DNA of 64,000 nt from Kribbella pratensis. Lineage in GTDB: Bacteria > Actinomycetota > Actinomycetes > Propionibacteriales > Kribbellaceae. The notes under the pieces are model-generated. The model saw nothing but the letters and a program-made list of their open reading frames with translations. It was not told where the DNA came from and did no database searches. Each line of letters opens with the position of its first letter. The stretch's first letter is position 1. The position numbers were made by a program, and so were the translations under genes. The stretch lies in NCBI RefSeq assembly GCF_004365355.1, contig NZ_SODP01000004.1, positions 466,266-530,265 of the forward strand, in the 5' to 3' direction. Positions 53,634-62,463 of this stretch are shown here, piece after piece.

Positions 53634-54797
53634 TCAAACCGGCCGGCCGGCGATGAAGGTTTGGGTTATGAGGGGGACGGCGGGGCGGTAGGAGAGGTGT
53701 AGGTGGGAGGGGGCGTCGAGGACGGCTAGATCGGCTCGGGAGCCGGGGGTCAGGTGGCCTCGGTGGGGGCGGCGGAGGGAGGCGGCGCCGCCGGCGGTGG
53801 CGGACCAGAGGGCTTCGGCGGGGGTCATGTGCATCTCGCGGACTGCGAGGGCGATGCAGAAGGGCATGGAGGAGGAGTAGCCGGAGCCGGGATTGCAGTC
53901 GGTGGCCAGGGCGACGGTGACGCCTGCGTCCAGGAGGCGGCGGGCGTTGGGGTACGGCGAGCGGGTGGAGAACTCGATCGCGGGCAGGAGCCCGGCGACC
54001 ACGCCGGCCGAGGCCAGGGCGTCAACGTCGGCGTCGGTCAGATACGTGCAGTGGTCCGCAGAGGCGGCGCCGACCTCGCAGGCCAGTTGTACGCCGGGGC
54101 CCTCGCCGAGTTGGTTCGCGTGGACCCGCGGCTGGAGGCCGCGGGCGATCCCGGCCCGCAGGATCGTGCGGCCCTGGTCGGCATCGAAGGCGCCGCGCTC
54201 GACGAAGACGTCGATCCACTTCGAGTGCTTCGCGGCCGCGTCGAGCATCGGGCCGGTCACCAGCTCTACGTAGCCGGCCGGATCGTCGGCGTACTCCGAC
54301 GGCACGACATGCGCCCCGAGGTACGTCGTCTCGTCGGTGAACTGGCCCGCGATCTCGAGGTCACGGGCCTCGTCGGCCACGGTGAGCCCGTAGCCGGACT
54401 TGATCTCGACAGTGGTGGTGCCCTGCCGGCGCATCTCGGTCACGAGGCGGGACACGTTCGCGGTCAGCTGTTCGTCGGTGGCTTCGCGGGTCGCGGCGAC
54501 GGTGGTGCGGATGCCGCCGGCGGAGTACGGCGTACCTGTCATCCGGGCGGCGAACTCCTCGGAGCGATCGCCTGCGAAGACCAGGTGCGAGTGCGAGTCG
54601 ACGAAGCCGGGGATGACGGCCCTGCCGCCGAGGTCGAGCGCTCCGTCGGCCGCCGGCGCGTCACGGCGCGAGCCGACCCAGGCGACGTTGGCGCCGTCGA
54701 TGACCAGAGCTGCGTCGTGGAGCTCGCCGAGGAGACCGCCGTGCGTGGGGTCATTGGTCACCAGCGAGCCGATGTTGGTGAGCAGGAATGAGGTCAT
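53634..54797 (-). CDS. hutI: Imidazolonepropionase
   Basis: 387 residues of the amidohydrolase superfamily, hydrolysing 4-imidazolone-5-propionate to N-formimidoyl-L-glutamate. Metal ligands His69 and His71 (FVDSHSHLVFAGDR), the RRQGTTTVEIKSGYGL substrate segment, HANQLGEG and ALATDCNPGSGYSSSM are conserved. It is the last gene of the leftward hut run; its ATG overlaps the hutF stop by 4 bases. Confidence 0.97.
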   Translation of the reverse strand: MTSFLLTNIGSLVTNDPTHGGLLGELHDAALVIDGANVAWVGSRRDAPAADGALDLGGRAVIPGFVDSHSHLVFAGDRSEEFAARMTGTPYSAGGIRTTVAATREATDEQLTANVSRLVTEMRRQGTTTVEIKSGYGLTVADEARDLEIAGQFTDETTYLGAHVVPSEYADDPAGYVELVTGPMLDAAAKHSKWIDVFVERGAFDADQGRTILRAGIARGLQPRVHANQLGEGPGVQLACEVGAASADHCTYLTDADVDALASAGVVAGLLPAIEFSTRSPYPNARRLLDAGVTVALATDCNPGSGYSSSMPFCIALAVREMHMTPAEALWSATAGGAASLRRPHRGHLTPGSRADLAVLDAPSHLHLSYRPAVPLITQTFIAGRPV

Positions 54798-56104
54798 CCG
54801 GTCACCGCCTCGATCGATGTCGTCAGCTGCGCCGGGACATCCAGGTGCACATGCTTGCCATCAGCAACCAAATGGTTGCCTGAGACGACTACATCCGAGA
54901 CGTCCGCGGCAGTGGCGGCGAAGACCGCGGTCTCAGCGCTGCCGCCGGTGCCCGCGGTGCGGATGGTGTCCAGCCGGACGGCTACCAGGTCGGCGCGGGC
55001 TCCGACCCGGATCGCGCCCGCGTCCTCGAAGCCGATCGAGCGGTGGCCGTCCGTAGCGGCTGCCTTCAGGAGTTCGGCGGCGGACCAGTGGCCGCGTTCC
55101 TGGGTGGCGAGGCGTTCGTTCAGCTCGACGGCTCGCATCTCCTCGAAGAGGTCGATGATCGCGTGGCTGTCGGAGCCGAGCGTCAGCGGCGAGCCCGCGT
55201 CACGCAGTTGCACGGACGGCCCGATGCCGTCGGCGAGGTCGCGTTCGGTGGTCGGGCAGAAGCAGGAGTACGTCGCGGAGCTCCCGAGCAGCCCGACGTC
55301 GACATCGGTGAGATGCGTGGCGTGTACCGCGCTCGTCCGCCCGCTGAGGAACCCGGCCTCGTCGAGCACCTGGGCCGGCGTCCGCCCGTACGCCTTGAGA
55401 CAAGCCGCGTTCTCCGCGACCTGCTCGGACAGATGAATATGGAGCGGTACGTCGGGAAACGCCGAGGCGACCGCACCGATTTGATCCTGCGGCACACCTC
55501 GCACCGAATGGGCGGCCGCACCGATCACGACGTCATCGTCAGCGCTCAACTGCGCGACCCGGGCAGCCCACGCCGTCGCGTCGCCGTCACTGAAGCGTTG
55601 CTGGACCTCGTTGAGCGGCTCGTCGATGCCGCCGGCGACGTAGCAGGTGTCGAGGAGCGTGATCCGGATGCCGACGTCACGCGCGGCCGCGATCAGCGCC
55701 AGACCCATCGCGTTCGGGTCGTCGTACCGCCTGCCACCCGGTGGGTGGTGGAGGTAATGGAACTCCCCGACCGCGGTGATGCCGGCGAGCAGCATCTCGC
55801 CGTACACCGCGCGAGCGAGGTCGTAATACGTGTCGGGGGTGAGCGCGGCGGCGACGGCGTACATCTGCTCGCGCCAGGTCCAGAAGGTGCCGCGCTCGGT
55901 CTGCGTCCGGCCGCGGAGCGCGCGGTGGAACGCGTGACTGTGGCAGTTCGCCAGGCCCGGGATGACGAGGCCGTTGAGGACGTGCGCGTCGCCGGGAGCC
56001 GCGTCCGGCTCGACCGAGGTGAAGCGACCGTTCGACGTTGTCACCAAGACGCCGCGCGCGAGGCCGGTCGGGAGGATCGCGGTCTCACACCAGTACGACG
56101 TCAC
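54794..56104 (-). CDS. hutF: Formimidoylglutamate deiminase
   Basis: 436 residues from GTG 56104. An amidohydrolase with His55 and His57 (GLANCHSHAFHRALRGR), HIHLSEQ, HATHLT and LTLGSDSHA metal motifs. It converts N-formimidoyl-glutamate to N-formyl-glutamate with ammonia release, so this locus uses the HutF branch. Longer open frame upstream (to 56908) is antisense-quality sequence in the M20 gene and rejected. GTGA overlap with the M20 stop. Confidence 0.95.
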   Translation of the reverse strand: MTSYWCETAILPTGLARGVLVTTSNGRFTSVEPDAAPGDAHVLNGLVIPGLANCHSHAFHRALRGRTQTERGTFWTWREQMYAVAAALTPDTYYDLARAVYGEMLLAGITAVGEFHYLHHPPGGRRYDDPNAMGLALIAAARDVGIRITLLDTCYVAGGIDEPLNEVQQRFSDGDATAWAARVAQLSADDDVVIGAAAHSVRGVPQDQIGAVASAFPDVPLHIHLSEQVAENAACLKAYGRTPAQVLDEAGFLSGRTSAVHATHLTDVDVGLLGSSATYSCFCPTTERDLADGIGPSVQLRDAGSPLTLGSDSHAIIDLFEEMRAVELNERLATQERGHWSAAELLKAAATDGHRSIGFEDAGAIRVGARADLVAVRLDTIRTAGTGGSAETAVFAATAADVSDVVVSGNHLVADGKHVHLDVPAQLTTSIEAVTG

Positions 56105-57354
56105 TTCGCAAGGTCCTTCAGTACTGCGGCCAATGCCTCCACGCCCGCGAGACAGTCGTCCTGCTCGGCGTACTCGGCGGGTGAATGGGAGATGCCGGTC
56201 GGGTTGCGGACGAACAGCATCGCGGTCGGGATGCCGGCGTCCGAGAAAACGCCCGCGTCGTGGCCCGCGCCGGTCGGGAGGACCGGGGCGCCGTCGAGTA
56301 CGCCGACCAGCCGGTCGCGCAGGCCGGTCGGGAAGTTGACGATCGGCGAGACCGATTCCGGAGTCACCTCGAGCGTGGTGCCGTCGCGTTCGGCGCGTTC
56401 GACGGCTTGCCTGGTGATTGCTGCGAGCAACAATTCCAGCGTTGCGGTGTCGGCGGCTCGTGCGTCCAGCCAGGCGGTCACCTGCGACGGTACGGCGTTG
56501 GTGCCGTTGGGCTCGACCGATACCCGGCCGAAGGTGGCGCGAGCACCGGCCAGGCGGGCCTGCTTGTTGGCGGCGAGGGCGGTCATCGCGTACGTCAGCA
56601 TCGGGTCGTGGCGGTCCTCCATCAGCGTGGTGCCTGCGTGGTTGGCCTCGCCGGTAAACGTGAATCGGTAGCGCCCGTGCGGCCAGATCGAGCTGGCCAC
56701 ACCCACCGGCGCGGTCAACCCGCGCCCTTGCTCCACGTGCAACTCGACAAACGTCCCCATCTGCCCGATCAGCGGTGAGGGCCCGACTCCCGCCGGGTCG
56801 ATCCCCGACTGCTCCAGAGCAACCGCCAACGGGATGCCGGTCCGGTCCGTCAGGGCCAACGCCTTCTCGGCCGACAACACACCGGCCGCGACCCGAGACC
56901 CCAAACACGGCATCCCGAATCGCGACCCTTCCTCTTCCACAAACGCGCCCACGCCAATAGGCACGCTGGGCTCGAACCCCTCCGCCCGCAACCGATCAAC
57001 AGCCGCCAGCGCAGACACCACCCCCAGCGGCCCGTCAAAAGCCCCACCATCAATCACCGAGTCCAGATGGCTCCCAGTCACCACCCCAGGGCGGGGAGCC
57101 GGCCCTCCGGCCGGCTCCCCGCCCTGGATGGAGGATACAGCGGAGCCCACGGAGGTCCCGGGCTCCGGTTCCCACCAGGCGATCAGGTTGCCTATGCCGT
57201 CGGATTCGACGGATAGGCCGCGGGTGGCGCACTGGTTCAGGAACCAGTGCGTCGCCTCGCGTTCGGTGGGGGTCCAGCCGCCTCGGGTGTAACCGCCGGT
57301 TTCGGGGTCGCGGCCGATGGCGGACTGGTCGGCCCAGAGGGATTCGAAGCTCAA
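56101..57354 (-). CDS. M20-family amidohydrolase (allantoate amidohydrolase-like), likely N-formylglutamate step
   Basis: 417 residues. Di-metal ligands occur in VVTGSHLDSVIDGGAFDGPLGV (His96, Asp107 region), EEEGSRFG and ELHVEQG; NHAGTT is the dimer/lid motif. Family members hydrolyse allantoate, ureidoglycolate or N-carbamoyl amino acids. Lying between a hut importer and hutF, with hutG absent from the window, it probably removes formate from N-formylglutamate (inference). Residues 63-89 are an insertion encoded by palindromic DNA. TTG start overlaps the upstream stop (TTGA). Confidence 0.88.
   Translation of the reverse strand: MSFESLWADQSAIGRDPETGGYTRGGWTPTEREATHWFLNQCATRGLSVESDGIGNLIAWWEPEPGTSVGSAVSSIQGGEPAGGPAPRPGVVTGSHLDSVIDGGAFDGPLGVVSALAAVDRLRAEGFEPSVPIGVGAFVEEEGSRFGMPCLGSRVAAGVLSAEKALALTDRTGIPLAVALEQSGIDPAGVGPSPLIGQMGTFVELHVEQGRGLTAPVGVASSIWPHGRYRFTFTGEANHAGTTLMEDRHDPMLTYAMTALAANKQARLAGARATFGRVSVEPNGTNAVPSQVTAWLDARAADTATLELLLAAITRQAVERAERDGTTLEVTPESVSPIVNFPTGLRDRLVGVLDGAPVLPTGAGHDAGVFSDAGIPTAMLFVRNPTGISHSPAEYAEQDDCLAGVEALAAVLKDLAK
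57086..57127. repeat. Perfect 19-bp palindrome inside the M20 gene
   Basis: Arms 57086-57104 and 57109-57127 with loop CTCC are exact inverted copies. A second hairpin (CGGAGCC...GGCTCCG) lies close by near 57145-57172. Both encode the Gly/Pro-rich segment absent from typical relatives. Confidence 0.85.
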
Positions 57355-58274
57355 GACAGCGGGTTCTTCGACAGCCAGTCCTTGGCGACCGCGTCCGCGC
57401 TCTCCTTGCCGACGTCGATCCGCTTGACCAGGTCGGTCAGCGTATCCGTGGTCAGCTTGGCGTCGACCGCGTTCAGCGTCGCGACGACGTCGTCGGACTT
57501 GTGGTCGGTCCGGATCAACGGAACGATGTTGTTCGGCGGCAGGATGTGCTCCGGGTCCTCCAGCTGGACCCAGCCCTTGTCCTTGATGACCGCCTGGGTG
57601 GTGAACAGGTCGGTGACCTGGATGGTGTTGTCCTCGAGCGCCTTGATGCTCAGCGGACCACCGGCGTCGAGCGTCTTGTAGTCCTTGAACTCGACGCCGT
57701 ACTTCTCCTTCATACCCTTCAGCCCGGCGGTCCGGACCTTGAACTCGGAGCTACCGCCCGCGACCAGGTTCTTGTCCTTCAGGTCGCCGATCGACTTCAG
57801 GCTGTACTTGTCCGCGGTCGCCTTGGTCACCACGATGGTGTCCTCGTCGGTCGCCGGCGACATCTCCAGGATCTCCAGCCCGGGCGTCAGCGCCTTCTTC
57901 AGCGCGTCGTACGCCTTCTGCGGGTCGGTCTCGGTGGAGTTCTTGTCGAAGTATGCCAGCGAGGCGCCGGTGTACTCCGGGACCAGGTCGACGGACCCGT
58001 CCTTGATCGCGGCCATGTAGGTCTCGCGGTTGCCGATGTTCGGCTTCTTCTTCACCTCGATGCCCTTGGCGGCCAGCGCCTGGCCGTAGATCTCCGCGAT
58101 CAACTGGCTCTCGGAGAAGTCGGCGGACCCGACGGTGATGCTGCTCACCTTCGAGGGCGCCGGCGATTTGCCTGCGTTGTCACTGCCGAGCTGGTCGCCC
58201 CCACCCCCACAACCAGCCAGGCCGAGCACCGCCACCCCGGCGATCGCAGTACGGATGAGTGTGGATCTCAACAC
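57351..58274 (-). CDS. QAT-family ABC transporter substrate-binding lipoprotein (OpuC/ProX type)
   Basis: 307 residues. Signal peptide with lipobox LAGC (Cys22), then the OpuAC fold: ITVGSADFSESQLIAEIYGQ, NRETYMAAIKDGSVDLVPEYTG and the hinge segments typical of glycine-betaine/choline binders. In the hut context it may bind histidine or urocanate, as HutX-type proteins do in other bacteria (inference). Its stop overlaps the M20 start, and it follows two permeases and an ATPase. Confidence 0.93.
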   Translation of the reverse strand: MLRSTLIRTAIAGVAVLGLAGCGGGGDQLGSDNAGKSPAPSKVSSITVGSADFSESQLIAEIYGQALAAKGIEVKKKPNIGNRETYMAAIKDGSVDLVPEYTGASLAYFDKNSTETDPQKAYDALKKALTPGLEILEMSPATDEDTIVVTKATADKYSLKSIGDLKDKNLVAGGSSEFKVRTAGLKGMKEKYGVEFKDYKTLDAGGPLSIKALEDNTIQVTDLFTTQAVIKDKGWVQLEDPEHILPPNNIVPLIRTDHKSDDVVATLNAVDAKLTTDTLTDLVKRIDVGKESADAVAKDWLSKNPLS

Positions 58275-58353
58275 GAGAGCCTCCAGTGTTCTCGTTCAGC
58301 CACCGGCCGGTGCCGATGGATGCATCTCAAGTTCAGCAGGTACGACGGACAAT

Positions 58354-59004
58354 TCAGCCGATCTTCAGCCCCTCGGACACAGTAATCCGGCCGATCAGGG
58401 CGAAGACCGCGTCCAGCACGATCGCCAGCAGCGCCACCAGCAGGGCGCCGGTGAACATCTGCGGGAAGTCGCGGAGCTTCAGCCCGTCGACCACGTAGCG
58501 CCCGAGGCCGCCGAGCGACACCAGTGCGGCGATCGTCGCGGTCGAGACGATCTGCAGGGTGGCGCTCCGGATGCCGGAGATGATCAGCGGCAGCCCGATC
58601 GGGATCTCCACCTTGGTCAGGATCTCGCGTCCGGTCATCCCCATCCCCCGGGCGGCGTCGATCGTGGCCGGATCGACACCGGACAGACCGGCGTACGTCG
58701 AGGCCAGGATCGGCGGGATGCCCAGCGCGACCAGCGCGATCAGCACCGGCAGGAAGCCGATCTGGTTGGTCAGCAGGACCGCGATCATCAGCAGGCCGAG
58801 GCTCGGCAGGGCGCGTGCCGCGTTGCCGAGGTTGATCGCCAGGAACGCACCACGCCGGGTGTGCCCGATCCGCAATCCGATCGGTAGTGCGATCACCACG
58901 GAGAGTCCGAGGGCGGCAAACGTGTACCAGAGGTGCTGCAGGATCCGCGCCCAGATCCCCTCGTTGCCGGACCAGTTGTACGAGTCGGTCAGGTACTGCC
59001 ACAT
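58354..59004 (-). CDS. QAT-family ABC transporter permease
   Basis: 216 residues, six hydrophobic segments. The EAA loop GMGMTGREILTKVEIPIGLPLIISGIRSATLQ (in parts) and an N-terminal LSVVIALPIGLRIGHT are standard for the OpuCB/ProW group. It forms the membrane channel with the permease one base upstream. It is separated from the binding-protein gene by 79 bases. Confidence 0.94.
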   Translation of the reverse strand: MWQYLTDSYNWSGNEGIWARILQHLWYTFAALGLSVVIALPIGLRIGHTRRGAFLAINLGNAARALPSLGLLMIAVLLTNQIGFLPVLIALVALGIPPILASTYAGLSGVDPATIDAARGMGMTGREILTKVEIPIGLPLIISGIRSATLQIVSTATIAALVSLGGLGRYVVDGLKLRDFPQMFTGALLVALLAIVLDAVFALIGRITVSEGLKIG

Positions 59005-59005
59005 G

Positions 59006-59662
59006 TCACGCCACCTCCACCACAGGCGTAGAGACCCGAGCCCAAGGGGTCAGCACCCGCTGCAACGACACCAGGATCAGGTCGGCGACCAGAGCCAGCG
59101 CCAGCGAGAGCACGACCCCGACCACGACCGGCGTCAGGAAGTCCTTCTGGAAGCCCAGCGTGAACAGTTCCCCCAGGCCGCCGATCCCGATGACAGCGCC
59201 GACGCTCACCATCGAGATGTTCGCGACCGTGACCACGCGCAGCCCGGCGAAGATGACCGGTACGGCGATGGGCAGGTCGACCGCGACCAGCCGGTGCAGC
59301 GGCCCGTACCCGACCGCTATCGCGGACTGCCGTACGTCGGGTGGCACGGAGCGCAGTCCGTCGATCACGTTCCGGATCAGCAGCGAGACCGTATAGAGGG
59401 TCAGCGCGATGATGATGTTGATCGTCGACAGCACCTTGGTGCCGAGGAGCGCCGGGATCACGATGAACAGCGCGATCGACGGCAGCGAATACAGCAGACC
59501 GCCGAACGCGATCAGCGGGTTCGCCAGCCACGAGTAGCGCGTGGCGACGTACCCCAGCGGCACCGAGATGATCAGCCCGAGGATCACGGGAATGATCGCC
59601 AGGTAGATGTGCTCGCGCAGCTGTTCCCAGATCAGTCCCAGGTTGTCACCGATCCACCTCAT
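59006..59662 (-). CDS. QAT-family ABC transporter permease
   Basis: 218 residues from ATG 59662 (frame open to 59842 inside the ATPase gene). Hydrophobic segments and the EAA-type GYGPLHRLVAVDLPIAVPVIFAGLRVVTV loop (in parts) identify the second permease; ISVPLGYVATR lies near the N-terminus. ATGA overlap with the ATPase gene and a 1-base gap to the next permease show tight coupling. Confidence 0.94.
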   Translation of the reverse strand: MRWIGDNLGLIWEQLREHIYLAIIPVILGLIISVPLGYVATRYSWLANPLIAFGGLLYSLPSIALFIVIPALLGTKVLSTINIIIALTLYTVSLLIRNVIDGLRSVPPDVRQSAIAVGYGPLHRLVAVDLPIAVPVIFAGLRVVTVANISMVSVGAVIGIGGLGELFTLGFQKDFLTPVVVGVVLSLALALVADLILVSLQRVLTPWARVSTPVVEVA

Positions 59663-60657
59663 GATCGCAGCGCCTGGGCGACGGTGGACTGGTCGATGAC
59701 GCCGATGGCCCTGCCCTCGTCGTCCACGCAGATGCCGCAGCCGGTCGGCGACGTCAGTACTGCGTCCAGCGCCGCGCGCAGCGAATCGCCGCGCTTGAAC
59801 ACCGCGCCGAGCGGCAGCAGCTCGCCGGACCCGTTCTTCCAACCGACAGGTACGCCGTCCTTCAACGCGAGCTCGTCCGGCACCGGCTGCACCGGCAGCT
59901 CGTCGGGATGCACGAACGTCAGCGCACGGTAACCGCGATCCTGGCCGACGAAGCCGCGGACGAAGTCGTCGGCCGGCTCACCGAGCAGCTCGGCCGGCGG
60001 CGCGAACTGGGCCAGCTTCCCGCCGACCTGCAGTACTGCGACGTTGTCGCCGAGCTTGATCGCCTCGTCGATGTCGTGGGTGACGAACACGATCGTCTTG
60101 CCGATGTCGCGCTGCAGCCGGAGCAACTCCTCCTGCAGCTGGTGCCGGACGATCGGGTCGACCGCGCTGAACGGCTCGTCCATCAGCATGACCGCCGGAT
60201 CCGCCGCCAGCGCCCGGGCGACGCCGACTCGTTGCTGCTGGCCACCGGACAGCTGGGCCGGATACCGCTCGGCCAGCTTGACGTCGAGGCCGACGCGTTC
60301 GAGCAGCTCCATCGCCGTACCGTGGGCCTTGCGCTTGTCCCAGCCGAGCAGCTTCGGGACGGTCGCGACGTTGTCCACAACGGTCTTGTGCGGGAACAGG
60401 CCGGCATTCTGGATCACGTACCCGATGCCGCGGCGCAGCGTGACCGGGTCCTGGGAGTTGATGTCCACACCGTCGATCGAGATCGTCCCGCTGGTCCGCT
60501 CGATGGTGCGGTTGATCATCCGCAGCGACGTGGTCTTGCCGCACCCCGACGGCCCGACGAACACCGTGATCTGGTTGCTCGGGATCCGCAGGGACAGCTT
60601 GTCGACGGCGACGGTGCCGTCCGGGTACTGCTTGGTGACGTCCTCGAACTCGATCAT
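59659..60657 (-). CDS. QAT-family ABC transporter ATP-binding protein with CBS-like C-terminus
   Basis: 332 residues. Walker A VGPSGCGKTTS (34-44), signature LSGGQQQRVGVARAL, Walker B VMLMDEPFSAVDP and switch THDIDEA. Residues 240-332 include a CBS-like segment (AVLTSPTGCGICVDDEGRAIGVIDQS); in OpuA/OpuC ATPases CBS domains sense ionic strength. First gene of the importer set, 134 bases downstream of hutU. Confidence 0.95.
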   Translation of the reverse strand: MIEFEDVTKQYPDGTVAVDKLSLRIPSNQITVFVGPSGCGKTTSLRMINRTIERTSGTISIDGVDINSQDPVTLRRGIGYVIQNAGLFPHKTVVDNVATVPKLLGWDKRKAHGTAMELLERVGLDVKLAERYPAQLSGGQQQRVGVARALAADPAVMLMDEPFSAVDPIVRHQLQEELLRLQRDIGKTIVFVTHDIDEAIKLGDNVAVLQVGGKLAQFAPPAELLGEPADDFVRGFVGQDRGYRALTFVHPDELPVQPVPDELALKDGVPVGWKNGSGELLPLGAVFKRGDSLRAALDAVLTSPTGCGICVDDEGRAIGVIDQSTVAQALRS

Positions 60658-60791
60658 GGCGCCCCTTCGCGCTCGTCGTCGGTCGCGGATGCGACCCTAG
60701 CGGAACGACAGACCGAATCCACGCGATCGCGCGGTTTCTCGTCTTTTGAAATGTGCACCGTAGCACTACAGATTGCCACGGTCGCCCACGG
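60658..60791 (-). promoter_or_regulatory. Gap between hutU and importer genes, probable internal promoter
   Basis: On the minus strand a TAGGGT -10-like box occurs near 60703-60698 and a short GTAGTGCTAC near-palindrome near 60770. The region is AT-richer than its surroundings. No gene is seen. A separate promoter for the importer is plausible but not certain. Confidence 0.4.
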
Positions 60792-62447
60792 TTAGCCTTC
60801 CCGCATCGGGATCCGCACACCGCGCTGGTCGGCGACCTCGACAGCCTTCTCGTAGCCGGCGTCGACGTGACGGATCACGCCCATCGCCGGATCGTTCGTG
60901 AGTACCCGCTCCAGCTTCTGCCGGGCCAGGTCGGTGCCGTCGGCAACCGACACCTGGCCGGCGTGGATGGACCGGCCGATACCGACGCCGCCGCCGTGGT
61001 GGATCGACACCCAGGAAGCACCGCTGGCCACGTTCACCATCGCGTTCAGCAACGGCCAGTCCGCGATCGCGTCCGAACCGTCGAGCATGCCTTCGGTCTC
61101 CCGGTACGGCGATGCCACGCTGCCGGTGTCCAGGTGATCCCGGCCGATCACGATCGGGGCCTCGAGCTCGCCGGAGGCAACCATCTCGTTGAACCGCACA
61201 CCGGCCTTGTCCCGCTCGCCCTGTCCGAGCCAGCAGATCCGGGCCGGCAGACCCTGGAACGCGACCCGCTCGCCGGCCAACTTGATCCAGCGCGTCAGGT
61301 GCTCGTTGTCCGGGAACAGGTCGAGGATCGCCTGGTCGGTCTTCGCGATGTCGGCAGGATTACCGGACAGCGCGGCCCACCGGAACGGGCCCTTTCCTTC
61401 ACAGAACAACGGCCGGATGTACGCCGGCACGAAGCCGGGGAACTCGAACGCCCGGGAGTACCCGGCCTTCCGAGCCTCGTCCCGGATCGAGTTGCCGTAG
61501 TCGAACACCTCGGCACCCGCGTCCTTGAACCCGACCATCGCCGCGACGTGCCGCGCCATCGAAGCCTGCGCGCGCTCGGTGAACCCGGCCGGGTCCTTCT
61601 CCCGAGCACTCGCCCAGTCGTCGAACTCGATGCCGACCGGCAGGTACATCAGCGGGTCGTGCGCCGACGTCTGGTCGGTGACGATGTCGATCGGCGCGCC
61701 CAGCTCCAGCAGCTCCGGCACGATCACGGCGGCGTTGCCGAGGACACCGATCGACAGCGGCCGGCGGGCCTTCTTGGCCTCCTCCGCCAACCGCAGTGCG
61801 TCGTCCAGGTCCTTCGCCCGTACGTCGAGGTAGCGGTGCTCGATCCGGCGGTCGATCCGCGACGAGTCGACGTCGATGCAGATCGCGACACCGTCGTTCA
61901 TCGTGACGGCCAGCGGCTGCGCGCCGCCCATGCCACCGAGGCCGGCGGTCAGCGTGATCGTCCCGGCCAGCGTGCCGCCGAAGCGCTTCTCGGCCACCGC
62001 GCCGAACGTTTCGTACGTGCCCTGCAGGATGCCCTGGGTGCCGATGTAGATCCACGACCCGGCCGTCATCTGGCCGTACATCGTGAGGCCCATCGCCTCG
62101 AGCTTGCGGAACTCCTCCCAGGTGGCCCAGTCGCCGACCAGGTTCGAGTTCGCGATCAGCACCCGCGGCGCCCACTCGTGCGTCTGCATCACGCCGACCG
62201 GTCGGCCGGACTGCACGAGCATGGTCTCGTCGTCCTTGAGCGTGGTCAGCGTGCGGACCATCGCGTCGAACGAGTTCCAGTCGCGGGCGGCCTTGCCGGA
62301 ACCGCCGTACACGACGAGTTCGTCGGGGTGCTCGGCGACCTCTGGGTCGAGGTTGTTCTGCAGCATCCGCAGCGCGGCTTCCTGCTGCCAGCCGCGGGCG
62401 GTGAGGGCGGTGCCGCGGGGTGCGCGCACAGGACGGGGTCCGGACAT
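60792..62447 (-). CDS. hutU: Urocanate hydratase
   Basis: 551 residues from ATG 62447, the family length. It adds water to urocanate to give 4-imidazolone-5-propionate with tightly bound NAD+. Conserved segments include YGGSGKAARDW, MTAGSWIYIGTQGI, GGMGGAQPLAVTMN and LPARICWLGQGERDKAG with the active-site Cys. It starts 16 bases after hutH on the same strand, so they are co-transcribed. Confidence 0.97.
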   Translation of the reverse strand: MSGPRPVRAPRGTALTARGWQQEAALRMLQNNLDPEVAEHPDELVVYGGSGKAARDWNSFDAMVRTLTTLKDDETMLVQSGRPVGVMQTHEWAPRVLIANSNLVGDWATWEEFRKLEAMGLTMYGQMTAGSWIYIGTQGILQGTYETFGAVAEKRFGGTLAGTITLTAGLGGMGGAQPLAVTMNDGVAICIDVDSSRIDRRIEHRYLDVRAKDLDDALRLAEEAKKARRPLSIGVLGNAAVIVPELLELGAPIDIVTDQTSAHDPLMYLPVGIEFDDWASAREKDPAGFTERAQASMARHVAAMVGFKDAGAEVFDYGNSIRDEARKAGYSRAFEFPGFVPAYIRPLFCEGKGPFRWAALSGNPADIAKTDQAILDLFPDNEHLTRWIKLAGERVAFQGLPARICWLGQGERDKAGVRFNEMVASGELEAPIVIGRDHLDTGSVASPYRETEGMLDGSDAIADWPLLNAMVNVASGASWVSIHHGGGVGIGRSIHAGQVSVADGTDLARQKLERVLTNDPAMGVIRHVDAGYEKAVEVADQRGVRIPMREG

Positions 62448-62463
62448 GGGTGATCCAGCCTTT

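Noticed and set aside
56105..56908. N-terminal extension of hutF to 56908
   Set aside because: It lies in another frame of the M20 gene and is Arg/Gly-rich; the GTG at 56104 with a stop/start overlap gives the normal HutF length.
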